In this document: positions 1-8,360 of the stretch, one piece after another
Numbering within the stretch: position 1 is the first letter of the stretch
How the letters are laid out: each line of letters opens with the position of its first letter
NCBI RefSeq assembly: GCF_014648575.1
Contig: NZ_BMRJ01000001.1
Location: 1,333,532 to 1,397,531 of the forward strand
Direction: 5' to 3'
DNA: 64,000 nucleotides
From: Agromyces mediolanus
GTDB lineage: Bacteria; Actinomycetota; Actinomycetes; Actinomycetales; Microbacteriaceae
Made by a program: the position numbers and the translations under genes
Notes under the pieces: model-generated
The model's database searches: none
Told to the model about the DNA's origin: nothing
The model's input: only the letters and a program-made list of their open reading frames with translations

Positions 1-1157
1 GCACCTACCGGCACCACGTGCCCGCCGTCGTCGACGAGGTGATCAACCGCAGCGAGTTCCTCACCGCGTACGCGGGGGAGCCCTATGAGGACCACGGCCG
101 CTTCCAGGCGCTGTTCCAGTACCAGTCGCTGATGGCCGAACTGCTCGCCATGGACGTCGTCAACGTGCCGACCTACGACGGCTACCAGTCGACCGCGACC
201 GCGCTCGCCATGGCCGGCCGGCTCACGGGTCGCCGCCGGGTGCTCGTCGTGAGCGACGTGCTGCCCGAGAAGCACTCGAAGGTGCACGACTTCGTGCGCG
301 TCCACCTCGAGCTCGAGCTCGTCCCGACGGCGGGCGGCACCGCCGACGTCGCGGCCGCCGCAGCCCGGCTCGGCGATGACGTGGCCGCGATCTGGGTCGA
401 GACGCCGAGTGCCACGGGCGCGGTCGAGGCGGCCCTGCCCGCGCTCGCGACCGCGGCGCACGCGGCGGGCGCCCTGCTGGTCGTCGGCACCGACCCGATC
501 GGCTACGGCGTGCTGACCCCGCCCGCGGAGCAGGGGGCCGACATCGTCTGCGGCGACATCCAGTCGCTCGGCCTGCACCAGTGGTTCGGCGGTGCGCACG
601 GCGGCTTCATCGCCGTCGCCGACGACGAAGCCCTCGTCATGGAGCTGCCCTCGCGGCTGTTCGGGCTCGCGAGCACCGACGTGCCAGGAGAGGTCGGCTT
701 CGGCGACGTCGCCTACGAGCGCACCTCCTTCGCCCGCCGCGAGGAGGGCAAGGAGTGGGTCGGCACCGCAGCCGCCCTCTGGGGCATCGCCGCCGGCGTC
801 TACCTCGCCCTGATGGGCCCGGTGGGCATGGCCGAGCTCGGCGAACTGCTGCTCGCCCGCACCCGCTACGCGCAGCAGCGACTCGCCGCCGTGCCCGGCG
901 TGCGCCTCGGCGACGACGCCCTGCACCTGCGCGAGTTCACCGTCGACGTCTCCGGCACCGGCCGCACCGCCGCCGAGCTCGTCGCCGCCCTCCGCGCCGA
1001 GGGCATCGAGCCGGGCGTCGTCGTCGGCGAGGAGCTGCTGCTCGTCTGCGTCACCGAGCTCACCGGCCAGGCCGACATCGATCGCCTCGCGACCTCCCTC
1101 GCCGCCGCCTGCGGCACCGCAACCGACCGCCAGATCCCCCAGGAGCAGCGCGCATGA
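1..1157 (+). CDS. gcvPA: GcvPA-like P-protein subunit (5' truncated)
   Basis: Resembles the N-terminal half of the PLP-dependent glycine decarboxylase (P-protein), in organisms where that protein is split in two. The reading frame is open from base 3, so the true start lies left of the window; 384 residues are visible. The opening residues (YRHHVPAVVDEVINRSEFLTAY) and the C-terminal half fit the family. Several family-typical segments are altered: where I expect REKATSNICT-like residues this protein has REEGKEWVGTAAALWG, and the usual YDGATALAEA segment reads YDGYQSTATALAM. Its stop overlaps the GcvPB start (ATGA), so the pair is translationally coupled. Family membership is confident. Activity on glycine is doubtful because of these changes. 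Confidence 0.8.
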   Translation, partial: TYRHHVPAVVDEVINRSEFLTAYAGEPYEDHGRFQALFQYQSLMAELLAMDVVNVPTYDGYQSTATALAMAGRLTGRRRVLVVSDVLPEKHSKVHDFVRVHLELELVPTAGGTADVAAAAARLGDDVAAIWVETPSATGAVEAALPALATAAHAAGALLVVGTDPIGYGVLTPPAEQGADIVCGDIQSLGLHQWFGGAHGGFIAVADDEALVMELPSRLFGLASTDVPGEVGFGDVAYERTSFARREEGKEWVGTAAALWGIAAGVYLALMGPVGMAELGELLLARTRYAQQRLAAVPGVRLGDDALHLREFTVDVSGTGRTAAELVAALRAEGIEPGVVVGEELLLVCVTELTGQADIDRLATSLAAACGTATDRQIPQEQRA

Positions 1158-2782
1158 GCCTCCCCCTCGCCCCGAAGCCCGCCATCCGACGCTTCCACCA
1201 GGCCCGCTGGGACGAACCCGTCATCTTCGAGCTCTCGACGCCCGGCGAGCGCGGCCTGCTCGTGCCCGCCGTCGAGCCCGGTGTCCGCGACGCCGTCGGC
1301 GACGTGCTCGCCGAGCTGCCCGCCGGCCTCCGCCGGGCGACCCCGCCCGCGCTGCCCGAGATGGCGCAGATGCGGGTGCTGAAGCACTACCTGCGGCTCT
1401 CCCAGGAGAACCTCGGCGCCGACCTGAACGTCGACATCGGCCAGGGCACCTGCACGATGAAGTACTCGCCGAAGATCAACGACCAGCTCGTCGCGACCCC
1501 GCAGCTCACCGCGATGCACCCCCTGCAGGACCCGGCCGACGCGCAGGGCGTGCTCGAGATCGTGTGGCGGCTCGAACGGATGCTGGCGGAGATCTCCGGC
1601 ATGGACGAGGTCTCGCTGCAGACCCAGGGCGGCTCCGCCGCGATCTGGGCGAACATCGCCATGATCCGCGCCTACCACGAGGCGAACGGCGAGGGGGAGC
1701 AGCGCCGCGAGGTCATCACCACCATCTTCAGCCACCCCTCGAACGCCGCCGCCGCGAAGGCCGCCGGCTACGAGGTCATCACCGTCCACCCCGACGCCGA
1801 CGGCTACCCGGACCTCGCCGCCCTGAAGGCGGCGCTCTCGCCGCGGACCGCGGCGATCATGGTCACGAACCCCGAGGACACCGGCATCTACAACCCGGCG
1901 ATCACGGAGTGGGTGGATGCCGCGCACGCCGTGGGCGCCCTCGCCTCCTACGACCAGGCGAACGCCAACGGCATCCTCGGCATCACCCGGGCGCGCGACG
2001 CCGGCTTCGACGTCTGCCACTTCAACCTGCACAAGACGTTCTCGACGCCGCACGGCTGCGGCGGGCCCGGCTCCGGCGCGAACGCCGTGAGCGCGGCGCT
2101 GGCGCCGTTCCTGCCCGGCCCGCGGATCGTGCGGGTGGGCGAGGGCGACGACGCCCGCTTCGAGGTGCGAGACGCCGGCCCGCAGTCGATCGGCACGGTC
2201 GCGCCCTTCTTCGGCGTCGTGCCGAACCTGGTCCGCGCCTACGCCTGGATCATGGCGCTCGGCGCGGACGGGCTCCTCGCCGCCGCCGAGACCGCCGTGC
2301 TGAACAACAACTACCTGCTCGCGAAGGTGCTGGAGATCCCCGGTGCGTCCGCGCCGTACGCGCGCGGCCGCCGGCGCATCGAGCAGGTGCGCTACTCCTG
2401 GCAGGAGCTGTACGAGGAGACCGGCATCAGCTCCGAGGAGATCGGCGTGCGGATGTCGGACTTCGGCATGCACTACTGGACGAGCCACCACCCCTACGTG
2501 GTGCCCCAGCCGTTCACCCTCGAGCCGACCGAGTCGTACTCGAAGTCCGAGCTCGACGAGTACGTCGCCGCGCTCGCCGAGGTGGCCCGCGAGGCCCGGG
2601 AGACCCCGGAGATCGTGCGCACCGCGCCGCACCGGCAGAGCGTGCACCACACCCACCACGACGATCTCGACGACCCCGAGCGCTGGGCCGTGACGTGGCG
2701 CGCGTACCTGCGGAAGTACCCCGAGGTGGCGGCTCGTCTGGCGGGCGAGCCCGAACCGGCGGCCGACGCCTCAGCGGCCTGA
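1154..2782 (+). CDS. gcvPB: GcvPB-like P-protein subunit, PLP-binding
   Basis: Resembles the C-terminal, PLP-carrying half of split glycine decarboxylase; 542 residues. The pyridoxal-phosphate lysine is K294 in the motif HFNLHKTFSTPHG, followed by the glycine-rich GGPGSG. The family's GSCTMKYNPK segment appears as QGTCTMKYSPK. The usual HGTNPASAAMAGY segment appears as HPSNAAAAKAAGY, and YDGANLNAILG as YDQANANGILG, so the substrate pocket looks altered in step with the partner subunit. A histidine-rich stretch (HHTHHDD) lies near the C-terminus. ATG overlaps the upstream stop. No lipoyl H-protein or T-protein gene is visible in the window, so a complete glycine cleavage system cannot be assigned here. 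Confidence 0.82.
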   Translation: MSLPLAPKPAIRRFHQARWDEPVIFELSTPGERGLLVPAVEPGVRDAVGDVLAELPAGLRRATPPALPEMAQMRVLKHYLRLSQENLGADLNVDIGQGTCTMKYSPKINDQLVATPQLTAMHPLQDPADAQGVLEIVWRLERMLAEISGMDEVSLQTQGGSAAIWANIAMIRAYHEANGEGEQRREVITTIFSHPSNAAAAKAAGYEVITVHPDADGYPDLAALKAALSPRTAAIMVTNPEDTGIYNPAITEWVDAAHAVGALASYDQANANGILGITRARDAGFDVCHFNLHKTFSTPHGCGGPGSGANAVSAALAPFLPGPRIVRVGEGDDARFEVRDAGPQSIGTVAPFFGVVPNLVRAYAWIMALGADGLLAAAETAVLNNNYLLAKVLEIPGASAPYARGRRRIEQVRYSWQELYEETGISSEEIGVRMSDFGMHYWTSHHPYVVPQPFTLEPTESYSKSELDEYVAALAEVAREARETPEIVRTAPHRQSVHHTHHDDLDDPERWAVTWRAYLRKYPEVAARLAGEPEPAADASAA

Positions 2783-2784
2783 CC

Positions 2785-3966
2785 GTGCTCGGCCTCGTGG
2801 TGAACCCCGTCGCCGGCGTCGGCGGCCCGGCGGGGCTCGGCGGCTCCGACGGGGTCGCCGTGCAGGCCAGCGCGGCCGAGCGCGGCGCGCAGCCGCGGGC
2901 GGGGGAGCGGGCGCGGCTCGCCCTCGAGCTCGTCCGCGAGGCGACAGGCGGGCCGCTCGAGGTGCTGACGGCGGCGGGGCCCATGGGCGAGGACGCGGTG
3001 CTCGCCGCCGGGCTCGTGCCGCGGATCGTCATGCGACCGGGTGCTGCGACGGGTCCGGCCGACACCGTCTCGGCCGTGCGCGCGCTCACCGACGCGGGGG
3101 CCGGGCTCGTGCTCTTCGCCGGCGGCGACGGTACGGCCAGGGACGTCGCCACGGCCCTCGACGCGCGTCGCGACGAGGGCGGTGCCCGCGTCGCCGCCCT
3201 CGGCATCCCCGCCGGCGTCAAGATGTACTCGCCGGTCTTCGCCGTGAGTCCGCGAGCCGCCGGCGCGCTCGCCGCGGCCTGGCTCGACGGCGGGCTGCCG
3301 GTCGAGGAGCGCGAGGTGCTCGACCTCGACGAGGACGAGCTGCGTCGCGGCCGGGTCGAACCGCGCCTGCACGCGGCCATGCCCGTGCCGGTCCGGCCGG
3401 GGCGGACTCAGGCGCGCAAGGCGGCGACCCCGGTGAGCGAGGCGGCGGCCGTCGCAGCCGCAGTCGACGGCGCGCTCCGGCTGCTGCAGCCGGGCGTACG
3501 GTATCTGCTCGGCCCCGGCGGTACGACCGCGGAGCTCGCGCGTCGGCTCGGCGTGCCGAAGACGAGGCTGGGCGTCGACGTCGTGCTCGACGGGCGACTC
3601 CTCCGGGCCGCCGCGAGCGAGGCGGAGCTCGTCGAGGAGATCGCGGCGGGGCCCGCCCGGGCCGTCGTCTCGATCATCGGCGGGCAGGGCTTCCTGCTCG
3701 GCCGCGGCAACCAGCAGCTCTCCGCGCGCGTGCTCCGGGCTCTCGGCGCGGAGCCGCTGCTCGTCGTCGCCCCCGAGCAGAAGCTCGTCGAGCTCGGCGG
3801 GCGGCCGCTGCTCGTCGACACCGGCGACCCCGGCGTGGACCGCGGCCTCGCGGGCTTCGTCCGCGTCGTCACCGGCCCGGGCACGAGCAGCATCTACCCT
3901 GTCAACGCACCAGACGCCGAGGCATCCCCCGTCTCGCGAACCGAAGGAGAAGGCCATGCGCCTTGA
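2785..3966 (+). CDS. AcoX-like ATP-NAD kinase family protein
   Basis: Belongs to the NAD kinase superfamily, most like the AcoX / COG3199 branch (predicted ATP- or polyphosphate-dependent NAD kinases found in catabolic operons). The N-terminus LGLVVNPVAGVGG and the nucleotide motif GGDGTARD are diagnostic, as is the later GIPAGVKMYS segment. I place the start at GTG 2785, two bases after the gcvPB stop, giving 393 residues; the next gene starts inside its last codons (11-nt overlap). Family knowledge says it phosphorylates NAD or a related nucleotide. Its operon position suggests service to the neighbouring dehydrogenase or PLP enzyme, but the real substrate is unknown. Confidence 0.75.
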   Translation: MLGLVVNPVAGVGGPAGLGGSDGVAVQASAAERGAQPRAGERARLALELVREATGGPLEVLTAAGPMGEDAVLAAGLVPRIVMRPGAATGPADTVSAVRALTDAGAGLVLFAGGDGTARDVATALDARRDEGGARVAALGIPAGVKMYSPVFAVSPRAAGALAAAWLDGGLPVEEREVLDLDEDELRRGRVEPRLHAAMPVPVRPGRTQARKAATPVSEAAAVAAAVDGALRLLQPGVRYLLGPGGTTAELARRLGVPKTRLGVDVVLDGRLLRAAASEAELVEEIAAGPARAVVSIIGGQGFLLGRGNQQLSARVLRALGAEPLLVVAPEQKLVELGGRPLLVDTGDPGVDRGLAGFVRVVTGPGTSSIYPVNAPDAEASPVSRTEGEGHAP

Positions 3967-4714
3967 GAACAAGCAGGCCATCGTCACGGGCGGCGCGGGC
4001 GGCATCGGCCGCGCCTCCTCGCTCGCCCTCGCGGCGGAGGGCGCGAGGGTCGCCGTCGTCGACCTCGACGGCGCAGCCGCCGAGCGCGTCGCCGAGGAGA
4101 TCCGCGCCGCGGGCGGCGAGGCCATCGCGATCGCCGCCGACGTGTCGAGCGAGCCCGACATCGAGCGCGTGGTGCGCGAGACGCAGGCCGCGTTCGGCGG
4201 CATCGACGTCGTCTTCAACAACGCGGGCATCATCCGCCGCACCACCGCCGTCGAGACGACCGTCGAGGAGTGGGACCGGGTGTTCGGCGTGAACGTGCGC
4301 TCCATCTTCCTGATGTGCAAGCACGTCGTGCCCGTCATGGCCGCGGCGGGCGGCGGCTCGATCGTGAACACGGGCTCCGGCTGGGGACTGAAGGGCGGCG
4401 GGCAGGCGATCTCGTACTGCGCGTCGAAGGGCGCCGTCGTGAACATGACCCGGGCGCTCGCCATCGACCACGGGCCGCAGGGCATCCGGGTGAACTCGGT
4501 GAACCCGGGCGACGTGAACACGGGGATGCTCCGCGAGGAGGCGCGCCAGCTCGGCCAGGCCGAGGACGGCTTCCTCGCCGAGGCCGCCGACCGGCCGCTG
4601 CGCCGCATGGGCGAGCCCCGCGAGATCGCCTCCGCGGTGGTCTGGCTCGCGAGCGACGAGTCGAGCTACGTGACGGGTTCCGCGCTCGTCGTCGACGGCG
4701 GCGGCATCGCCTGA
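3956..4714 (+). CDS. short-chain dehydrogenase/reductase
   Basis: Classical SDR of 252 residues with a Rossmann fold. The cofactor motif is TGGAGGIGRA near residue 10, NNAG lies near residue 87, and the catalytic YxxxK reads YCASK near residue 158. The acidic residue after the second beta strand (VVDLDG) points to NAD(H) rather than NADP(H). It is the last gene of the gcvPAB/AcoX operon: its ATG lies inside the end of the preceding gene, behind a GAAGGAGAAGG ribosome site, and a strong terminator follows. The substrate cannot be read from sequence; it may oxidise or reduce the intermediate handled by the upstream P-protein-like pair. Confidence 0.85.
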   Translation: MRLENKQAIVTGGAGGIGRASSLALAAEGARVAVVDLDGAAAERVAEEIRAAGGEAIAIAADVSSEPDIERVVRETQAAFGGIDVVFNNAGIIRRTTAVETTVEEWDRVFGVNVRSIFLMCKHVVPVMAAAGGGSIVNTGSGWGLKGGGQAISYCASKGAVVNMTRALAIDHGPQGIRVNSVNPGDVNTGMLREEARQLGQAEDGFLAEAADRPLRRMGEPREIASAVVWLASDESSYVTGSALVVDGGGIA

Positions 4715-4719
4715 GGCGC

Positions 4720-4755
4720 GGCCCCGGATGCGCGTCCGCGCGCGCATCCGGGGCC
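4720..4755 (+). terminator. intrinsic terminator after SDR
   Basis: Perfect 15-bp inverted repeat: arms 4720-4734 and 4741-4755 with a 6-nt loop. It ends the gcvPAB operon and directly abuts the -10 box of the following histidine kinase gene. Confidence 0.85.
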
Positions 4756-4767
4756 TAGGCTCTGAGC
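4756..4767 (+). promoter_or_regulatory. leaderless-type promoter of histidine kinase
   Basis: TAGGCT at 4756-4761, then six bases, then ATG 4768. No Shine-Dalgarno sequence fits between, so transcription probably begins at or next to the start codon. The same geometry recurs at many genes in this window. Confidence 0.6.
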
Positions 4768-6408
4768 ATGTCGGGAGCGGGGGACTCGCGGCGCGCCGGC
4801 GCCACGTTCGACCGTTCCGTCGTCCTCTCGCAGCTGCTCTTCGGCGCGGTCCTCGTGACCGCCGTGTTCACGTTGCTGCTGTTCTCGCCGGTCGCGCTCA
4901 CGAAGCCGATCGCCATCGTCGCGGTGGCGCTCGTCTTCACGGCGACCGGGGTGGCGATCATCGTCCCGTGGCACCGTTTCCCACGGGCGCTCGTGATGGC
5001 CCTGCCGATCGTCGACATCCTCGCGATCGGGCTCATCCGCATCGCCGAGCCGGCCGCGGGCGTGGGACTGCTCTGGTTCTTCCCGACGATCTGGCTCGCG
5101 AGCTATTTCGGGCTCACGGGGGCGATCATCGCGGTCGCCACCTCCTCGGCGCTCGTGTGGATCTCGGAGCTCGTGAGCGAGCGGGCGTTCACCGCCGTCA
5201 GCGTGCCCTCCGTGGTGCTCCTGCCGATCGTGCTGAGCTTCATCGCGACGAGCACCGTCCTGAGCTCCCGCCGAGCCGGCGCGCAGCGGGTGCTGCTGCG
5301 CACGCAGGCGAAGCAGCTGGAGCGGGCGCTCCGCCGCGCGAACAAGCAGGAGGAACGGCTCGCCGAGGTGCTGAACGCCGTCGACTTCGGGGTCGTGCGG
5401 CTCGATCGCGACGGCCGCGGCGGCGTCATGAACACCGCTTACGCGAAGCTCTACGGCCTCGACGTCGCCGACCCCGACGCCGCCCGCGACGGCGTCGCCT
5501 TCGCCGCGGACCGCGCGACGCCGCTCAGCCGGGCCGAACTGCCGTTCAACCGTGCCGCCGCCGGCCAGGAGTTCGACGACGAGGTCACCTGGATCCCGGG
5601 CGAGGGCAGCGAGCTGCGCGCCGTCTCCGTCACCGCCAGGCGCCTCTACGACGAGGACGGCGGCCTCGAGGGCGGCGTCATCGTCGCCCGGGACATCACC
5701 GAGGAGCGGAACGCGGTGCGCGCCCGCGACGACCTCGTCGCCTCCGTCTCGCACGAGCTGCGCACGCCGATGACCTCCGTGCTCGGCTACATCGACCTCT
5801 CCCTCGACGCCGAGGGGCTGCCGCCGAACGTCACCCGCAACCTCGAGATCATGCAGCGCAACGGCGACCGGATGCTCGAGCTCATCGCCTCCATCCTGCA
5901 GTCGGCGAAGCACGCGGAGGCGCCGGTGCCGCTCGCATTGGCCCCCGTGGACCTGCACGACGTCCTCCGCGACGCCGTCGAGGCCGCGCAGGCCCGCGCC
6001 GACGAGCGCGACATCCGCCTGACCATCACGACGAGCGAGCCGGCCGTCGTCCGCGCCGACGGCTTCCGGCTGCGCCAGGTCGTCGACAACCTCGTCTCCA
6101 ACGCGGTGAAGTACAACCGCCAGGGCGGCGAGGTCATGGTCGGCGCGACGGTCGACGAGGGGATGGCGTGGGTGGTCGTCCGCGACACCGGCATCGGCAT
6201 CCCCGAGGCGGAGCTGCCGAAGGTGTTCGAGCGCTTCTTCCGTTCGGGCGGGGTCCGCCAGGGCACGGTGCACGGCAGCGGCCTCGGCCTCGGCATCGCA
6301 CGGGAGCTCGTCGAACGCCATGGCGGGGAGATCCACATCGACAGCGAGGAGGGCAGCGGCACGACCGTCATCGTGACCCTGCCCGTCGCGGGCCCGGAGG
6401 ACGCATGA
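4768..6408 (+). CDS. membrane PAS sensor histidine kinase
   Basis: Sensor kinase of 546 residues. About six hydrophobic segments occupy residues 15-165, followed by a basic coiled stretch, a PAS-like domain (about 185-320), a HisKA domain with H329 in SHELRTPM, and a HATPase domain with the N box NLVSNAVKYN, the G1 box DTGIGIP and the G2 box GSGLGLGIARELV. All catalytic elements look intact. The gene overlaps the next one (ATGA). The nearest response regulator is the minus-strand gene at 9948-10892, three genes away, and is the natural candidate partner. The ligand is unknown; the context suggests control of exopolysaccharide synthesis. Confidence 0.88.
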   Translation: MSGAGDSRRAGATFDRSVVLSQLLFGAVLVTAVFTLLLFSPVALTKPIAIVAVALVFTATGVAIIVPWHRFPRALVMALPIVDILAIGLIRIAEPAAGVGLLWFFPTIWLASYFGLTGAIIAVATSSALVWISELVSERAFTAVSVPSVVLLPIVLSFIATSTVLSSRRAGAQRVLLRTQAKQLERALRRANKQEERLAEVLNAVDFGVVRLDRDGRGGVMNTAYAKLYGLDVADPDAARDGVAFAADRATPLSRAELPFNRAAAGQEFDDEVTWIPGEGSELRAVSVTARRLYDEDGGLEGGVIVARDITEERNAVRARDDLVASVSHELRTPMTSVLGYIDLSLDAEGLPPNVTRNLEIMQRNGDRMLELIASILQSAKHAEAPVPLALAPVDLHDVLRDAVEAAQARADERDIRLTITTSEPAVVRADGFRLRQVVDNLVSNAVKYNRQGGEVMVGATVDEGMAWVVVRDTGIGIPEAELPKVFERFFRSGGVRQGTVHGSGLGLGIARELVERHGGEIHIDSEEGSGTTVIVTLPVAGPEDA

Positions 6409-7550
6409 CGATCGACCTGTACACCGTCCAGCTCGCGACGAGCACGGTGACGATCATCGCGGGGCTGATGTTCATCCTCGACACCGTGCTGCGCCGGCCG
6501 GACACGGCGGGCCGCCTCTGGGCGGTCTCCTTCATGGGCGGGATGCTCACCTCCATCTCGTACGCGGTGTGGATACTCGTGCCGGGCGCCTGGTGGGCCG
6601 TCGCCGTGGGCAACGGCGCGATGGTGCTGACGGCCGGACTGCTGTGGTGCGGCGCCCGCGCCTTCAACGCGCGCAACGATCTGCTCTGGGTGCCGCTCGT
6701 CGTCGCCACGGGCGCCGGGGTCGCGGTGCTCGCCGAGGGGCCCGACGGCGGCGACTGGGCGGGCGCCCCCCTGCTCTTCCTCGCGCTCGCGGCCTTCTCC
6801 GGACTGGGGGCCGCCGAATCGCTCCGGAAGCCGATGCGCAGCCACTGGGCTGCCCGCGGGCTCACCGTGTCGTTCATCGTCGTCGCGCTCTTCTACGCCT
6901 TCCGCACGGTGGCCTACTTCGTGCTCGGCCCGGACGCGCCCGTGTTCCGCACCTTCTTCGGCAGCGAGGCGGCCGCGTTCGTCATGATGACGCTCATCAT
7001 CGTGATGACGGTCAGCCTCGTCATCCTCCGCTCCGACCGGGTCGGCGACAGCGGGGGAGGCGGGGTCTCGCACTGGTCCGACGACGAGGTGCTCACCTCG
7101 AGCGCCCTGCGCCGCGTGGTCGAGGACCAGCTCGAGCGGGCGAACTTCCACGACGAGCAGCTCGTCTTCCTCCGCGTCGGCCTCGACGAGGTCGAGTCGA
7201 TCTACACCGCCTTCGGGCGCTCCGCCGGCTCGGCCCTGGCGGATCGCTTCACCGCGGCCGTGCGGCGCTACGCCCCGCCGACCGCGGCGATCGGCACCTT
7301 CGACGGCGGCGGCGAACTGCTCGTCGTCGCGCCGTTTCCGCGGATGGCGGACGCGCGACGGGCCGCGATCGCCCTGCAGGGCGGCATCGGCGAGCAGACC
7401 ATGGTCGAGGCGGACGGACTGCGGCTCTCGGCGAGCATCGGGATGGCCGGCAGCGACGCCGTGGGCTACGACTTCGACCGCCTGCTGGCGGCGTCGGGCG
7501 AAGCGGCGCAGCGCGCCCGCGAGTCCGGCGGCGACGCGATCGCCGACTAG
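6405..7550 (+). CDS. membrane protein with degenerate GGDEF domain
   Basis: A 381-residue protein with about six to seven transmembrane segments in residues 1-205, followed by a cytoplasmic domain with the size and layout of a diguanylate cyclase domain (about 225-378). Where the signature GGDEF loop should lie it reads FDGGGELLVV, so the acidic catalytic residue is replaced. It is therefore probably not an active cyclase and may bind a nucleotide or a protein partner instead. It is translationally coupled to the upstream histidine kinase (ATGA overlap), which suggests a shared signalling unit. Its stop overlaps that of the convergent lipoprotein gene. Confidence 0.75.
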   Translation: MTIDLYTVQLATSTVTIIAGLMFILDTVLRRPDTAGRLWAVSFMGGMLTSISYAVWILVPGAWWAVAVGNGAMVLTAGLLWCGARAFNARNDLLWVPLVVATGAGVAVLAEGPDGGDWAGAPLLFLALAAFSGLGAAESLRKPMRSHWAARGLTVSFIVVALFYAFRTVAYFVLGPDAPVFRTFFGSEAAAFVMMTLIIVMTVSLVILRSDRVGDSGGGGVSHWSDDEVLTSSALRRVVEDQLERANFHDEQLVFLRVGLDEVESIYTAFGRSAGSALADRFTAAVRRYAPPTAAIGTFDGGGELLVVAPFPRMADARRAAIALQGGIGEQTMVEADGLRLSASIGMAGSDAVGYDFDRLLAASGEAAQRARESGGDAIAD

Positions 7551-8206
7551 GGTGACGGCGTCTGCGACGGCTCGGCCGTCGCGTCGCCGCTCGAGATCGC
7601 GATGACGAGCGTGTCGACCGCGGTCTGCTTCGCGTAGTCGCTCGAGGTCGGCGTCGACTGCAGCAGCAGCTCGTAGCGCATCGAGAGCTCGACGCTCGCG
7701 GCCCGGGGATCGAGCGGCGGTAGCGTGAACGTCTGGCTGTACGTGTACGGGTCGAGCACGAGGTAGCCGGGCGCGACCGTCGACTGGTCGACGATGGGGT
7801 CGAAGCCGGGCAGCTCGCCGCCGTCGGCGGCCCGCACCACCGGCGTCGCCGTGACGCGCGACAGGTACACCTTCTGCCCGTCCGAGGGCGTCACCGTCGA
7901 GCGCAGCGAGAAGGTGAGCGGCTTCTGCGCGGCCGCCGTCCAGCGGTCCATCGAGAGCGTCGACCAGTAGTCGGCCGTGAGCGTGATCGCGCCGACCTCC
8001 ATGGTGCGCGTCGCCGAGCCCGAGGCGAGGTCGTTCTGGATCGGCGCCGGCGGCGCGCTCGTCGCGGGCGGCGTCGAGGCCGGGGCATCCGTCGGGTTCA
8101 GCCAGGGCGGGGCCTGGCAGCCCGCGGTGGCGAGGGCCGCCGCCGAGATCGCGACGATGGCGGCCGCCCGCCGTGCCCGGCCGAGTTCGCGCGCGCTCGA
8201 TCGCAT
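7547..8206 (-). CDS. secreted lipoprotein of unknown function
   Basis: A 219-residue lipoprotein. The N-terminus has arginines, a hydrophobic stretch and a lipobox ATAGC with the lipidated cysteine near residue 29, followed by a Pro/Ala/Thr-rich linker. The rest is rich in beta-strand-like segments and carries no motif I recognise. The start at 8206 is supported by GGGGGA six bases upstream. It is transcribed divergently from the glycosyltransferase gene, from a short shared region holding an 11-bp-period direct repeat. Its position suggests an extracytoplasmic role linked to the polysaccharide locus, but that is only context. Confidence 0.7.
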   Translation of the reverse strand: MRSSARELGRARRAAAIVAISAAALATAGCQAPPWLNPTDAPASTPPATSAPPAPIQNDLASGSATRTMEVGAITLTADYWSTLSMDRWTAAAQKPLTFSLRSTVTPSDGQKVYLSRVTATPVVRAADGGELPGFDPIVDQSTVAPGYLVLDPYTYSQTFTLPPLDPRAASVELSMRYELLLQSTPTSSDYAKQTAVDTLVIAISSGDATAEPSQTPSP

Positions 8207-8225
8207 CCGTCCCCCAGAGTCCCGA

Positions 8226-8244
8226 ATCTTGAGCAGATCTTGAG
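8226..8244 (+). promoter_or_regulatory. direct repeat, candidate OmpR-type regulator site
   Basis: ATCTTGAG occurs twice, at 8226-8233 and 8237-8244, exactly 11 bp apart. Tandem half-sites with one helical turn spacing are typical for OmpR/PhoB-family regulators, and one is encoded at 9948-10892. The repeat overlaps the -35 region of the glycosyltransferase promoter. Confidence 0.45.
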
Positions 8245-8257
8245 GCGACGCTATCGC
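8229..8257 (+). promoter_or_regulatory. putative promoter of glycosyltransferase gene
   Basis: TTGAGC (8229-8234), a 17-bp spacer and TATCGC (8252-8257) make a sigma-70-like promoter about 100 bp before the glycosyltransferase start. Confidence 0.4.
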
Positions 8258-8360
8258 ATCCCAAGGTTCCCGCTGCGGTCGGCCCGCCAGACTCGATCCT
8301 GTTGGAGCGGGGACGCTGCAGCCGATGAATACCCACGAAGTCGAAACGAAAGGCCACGTC

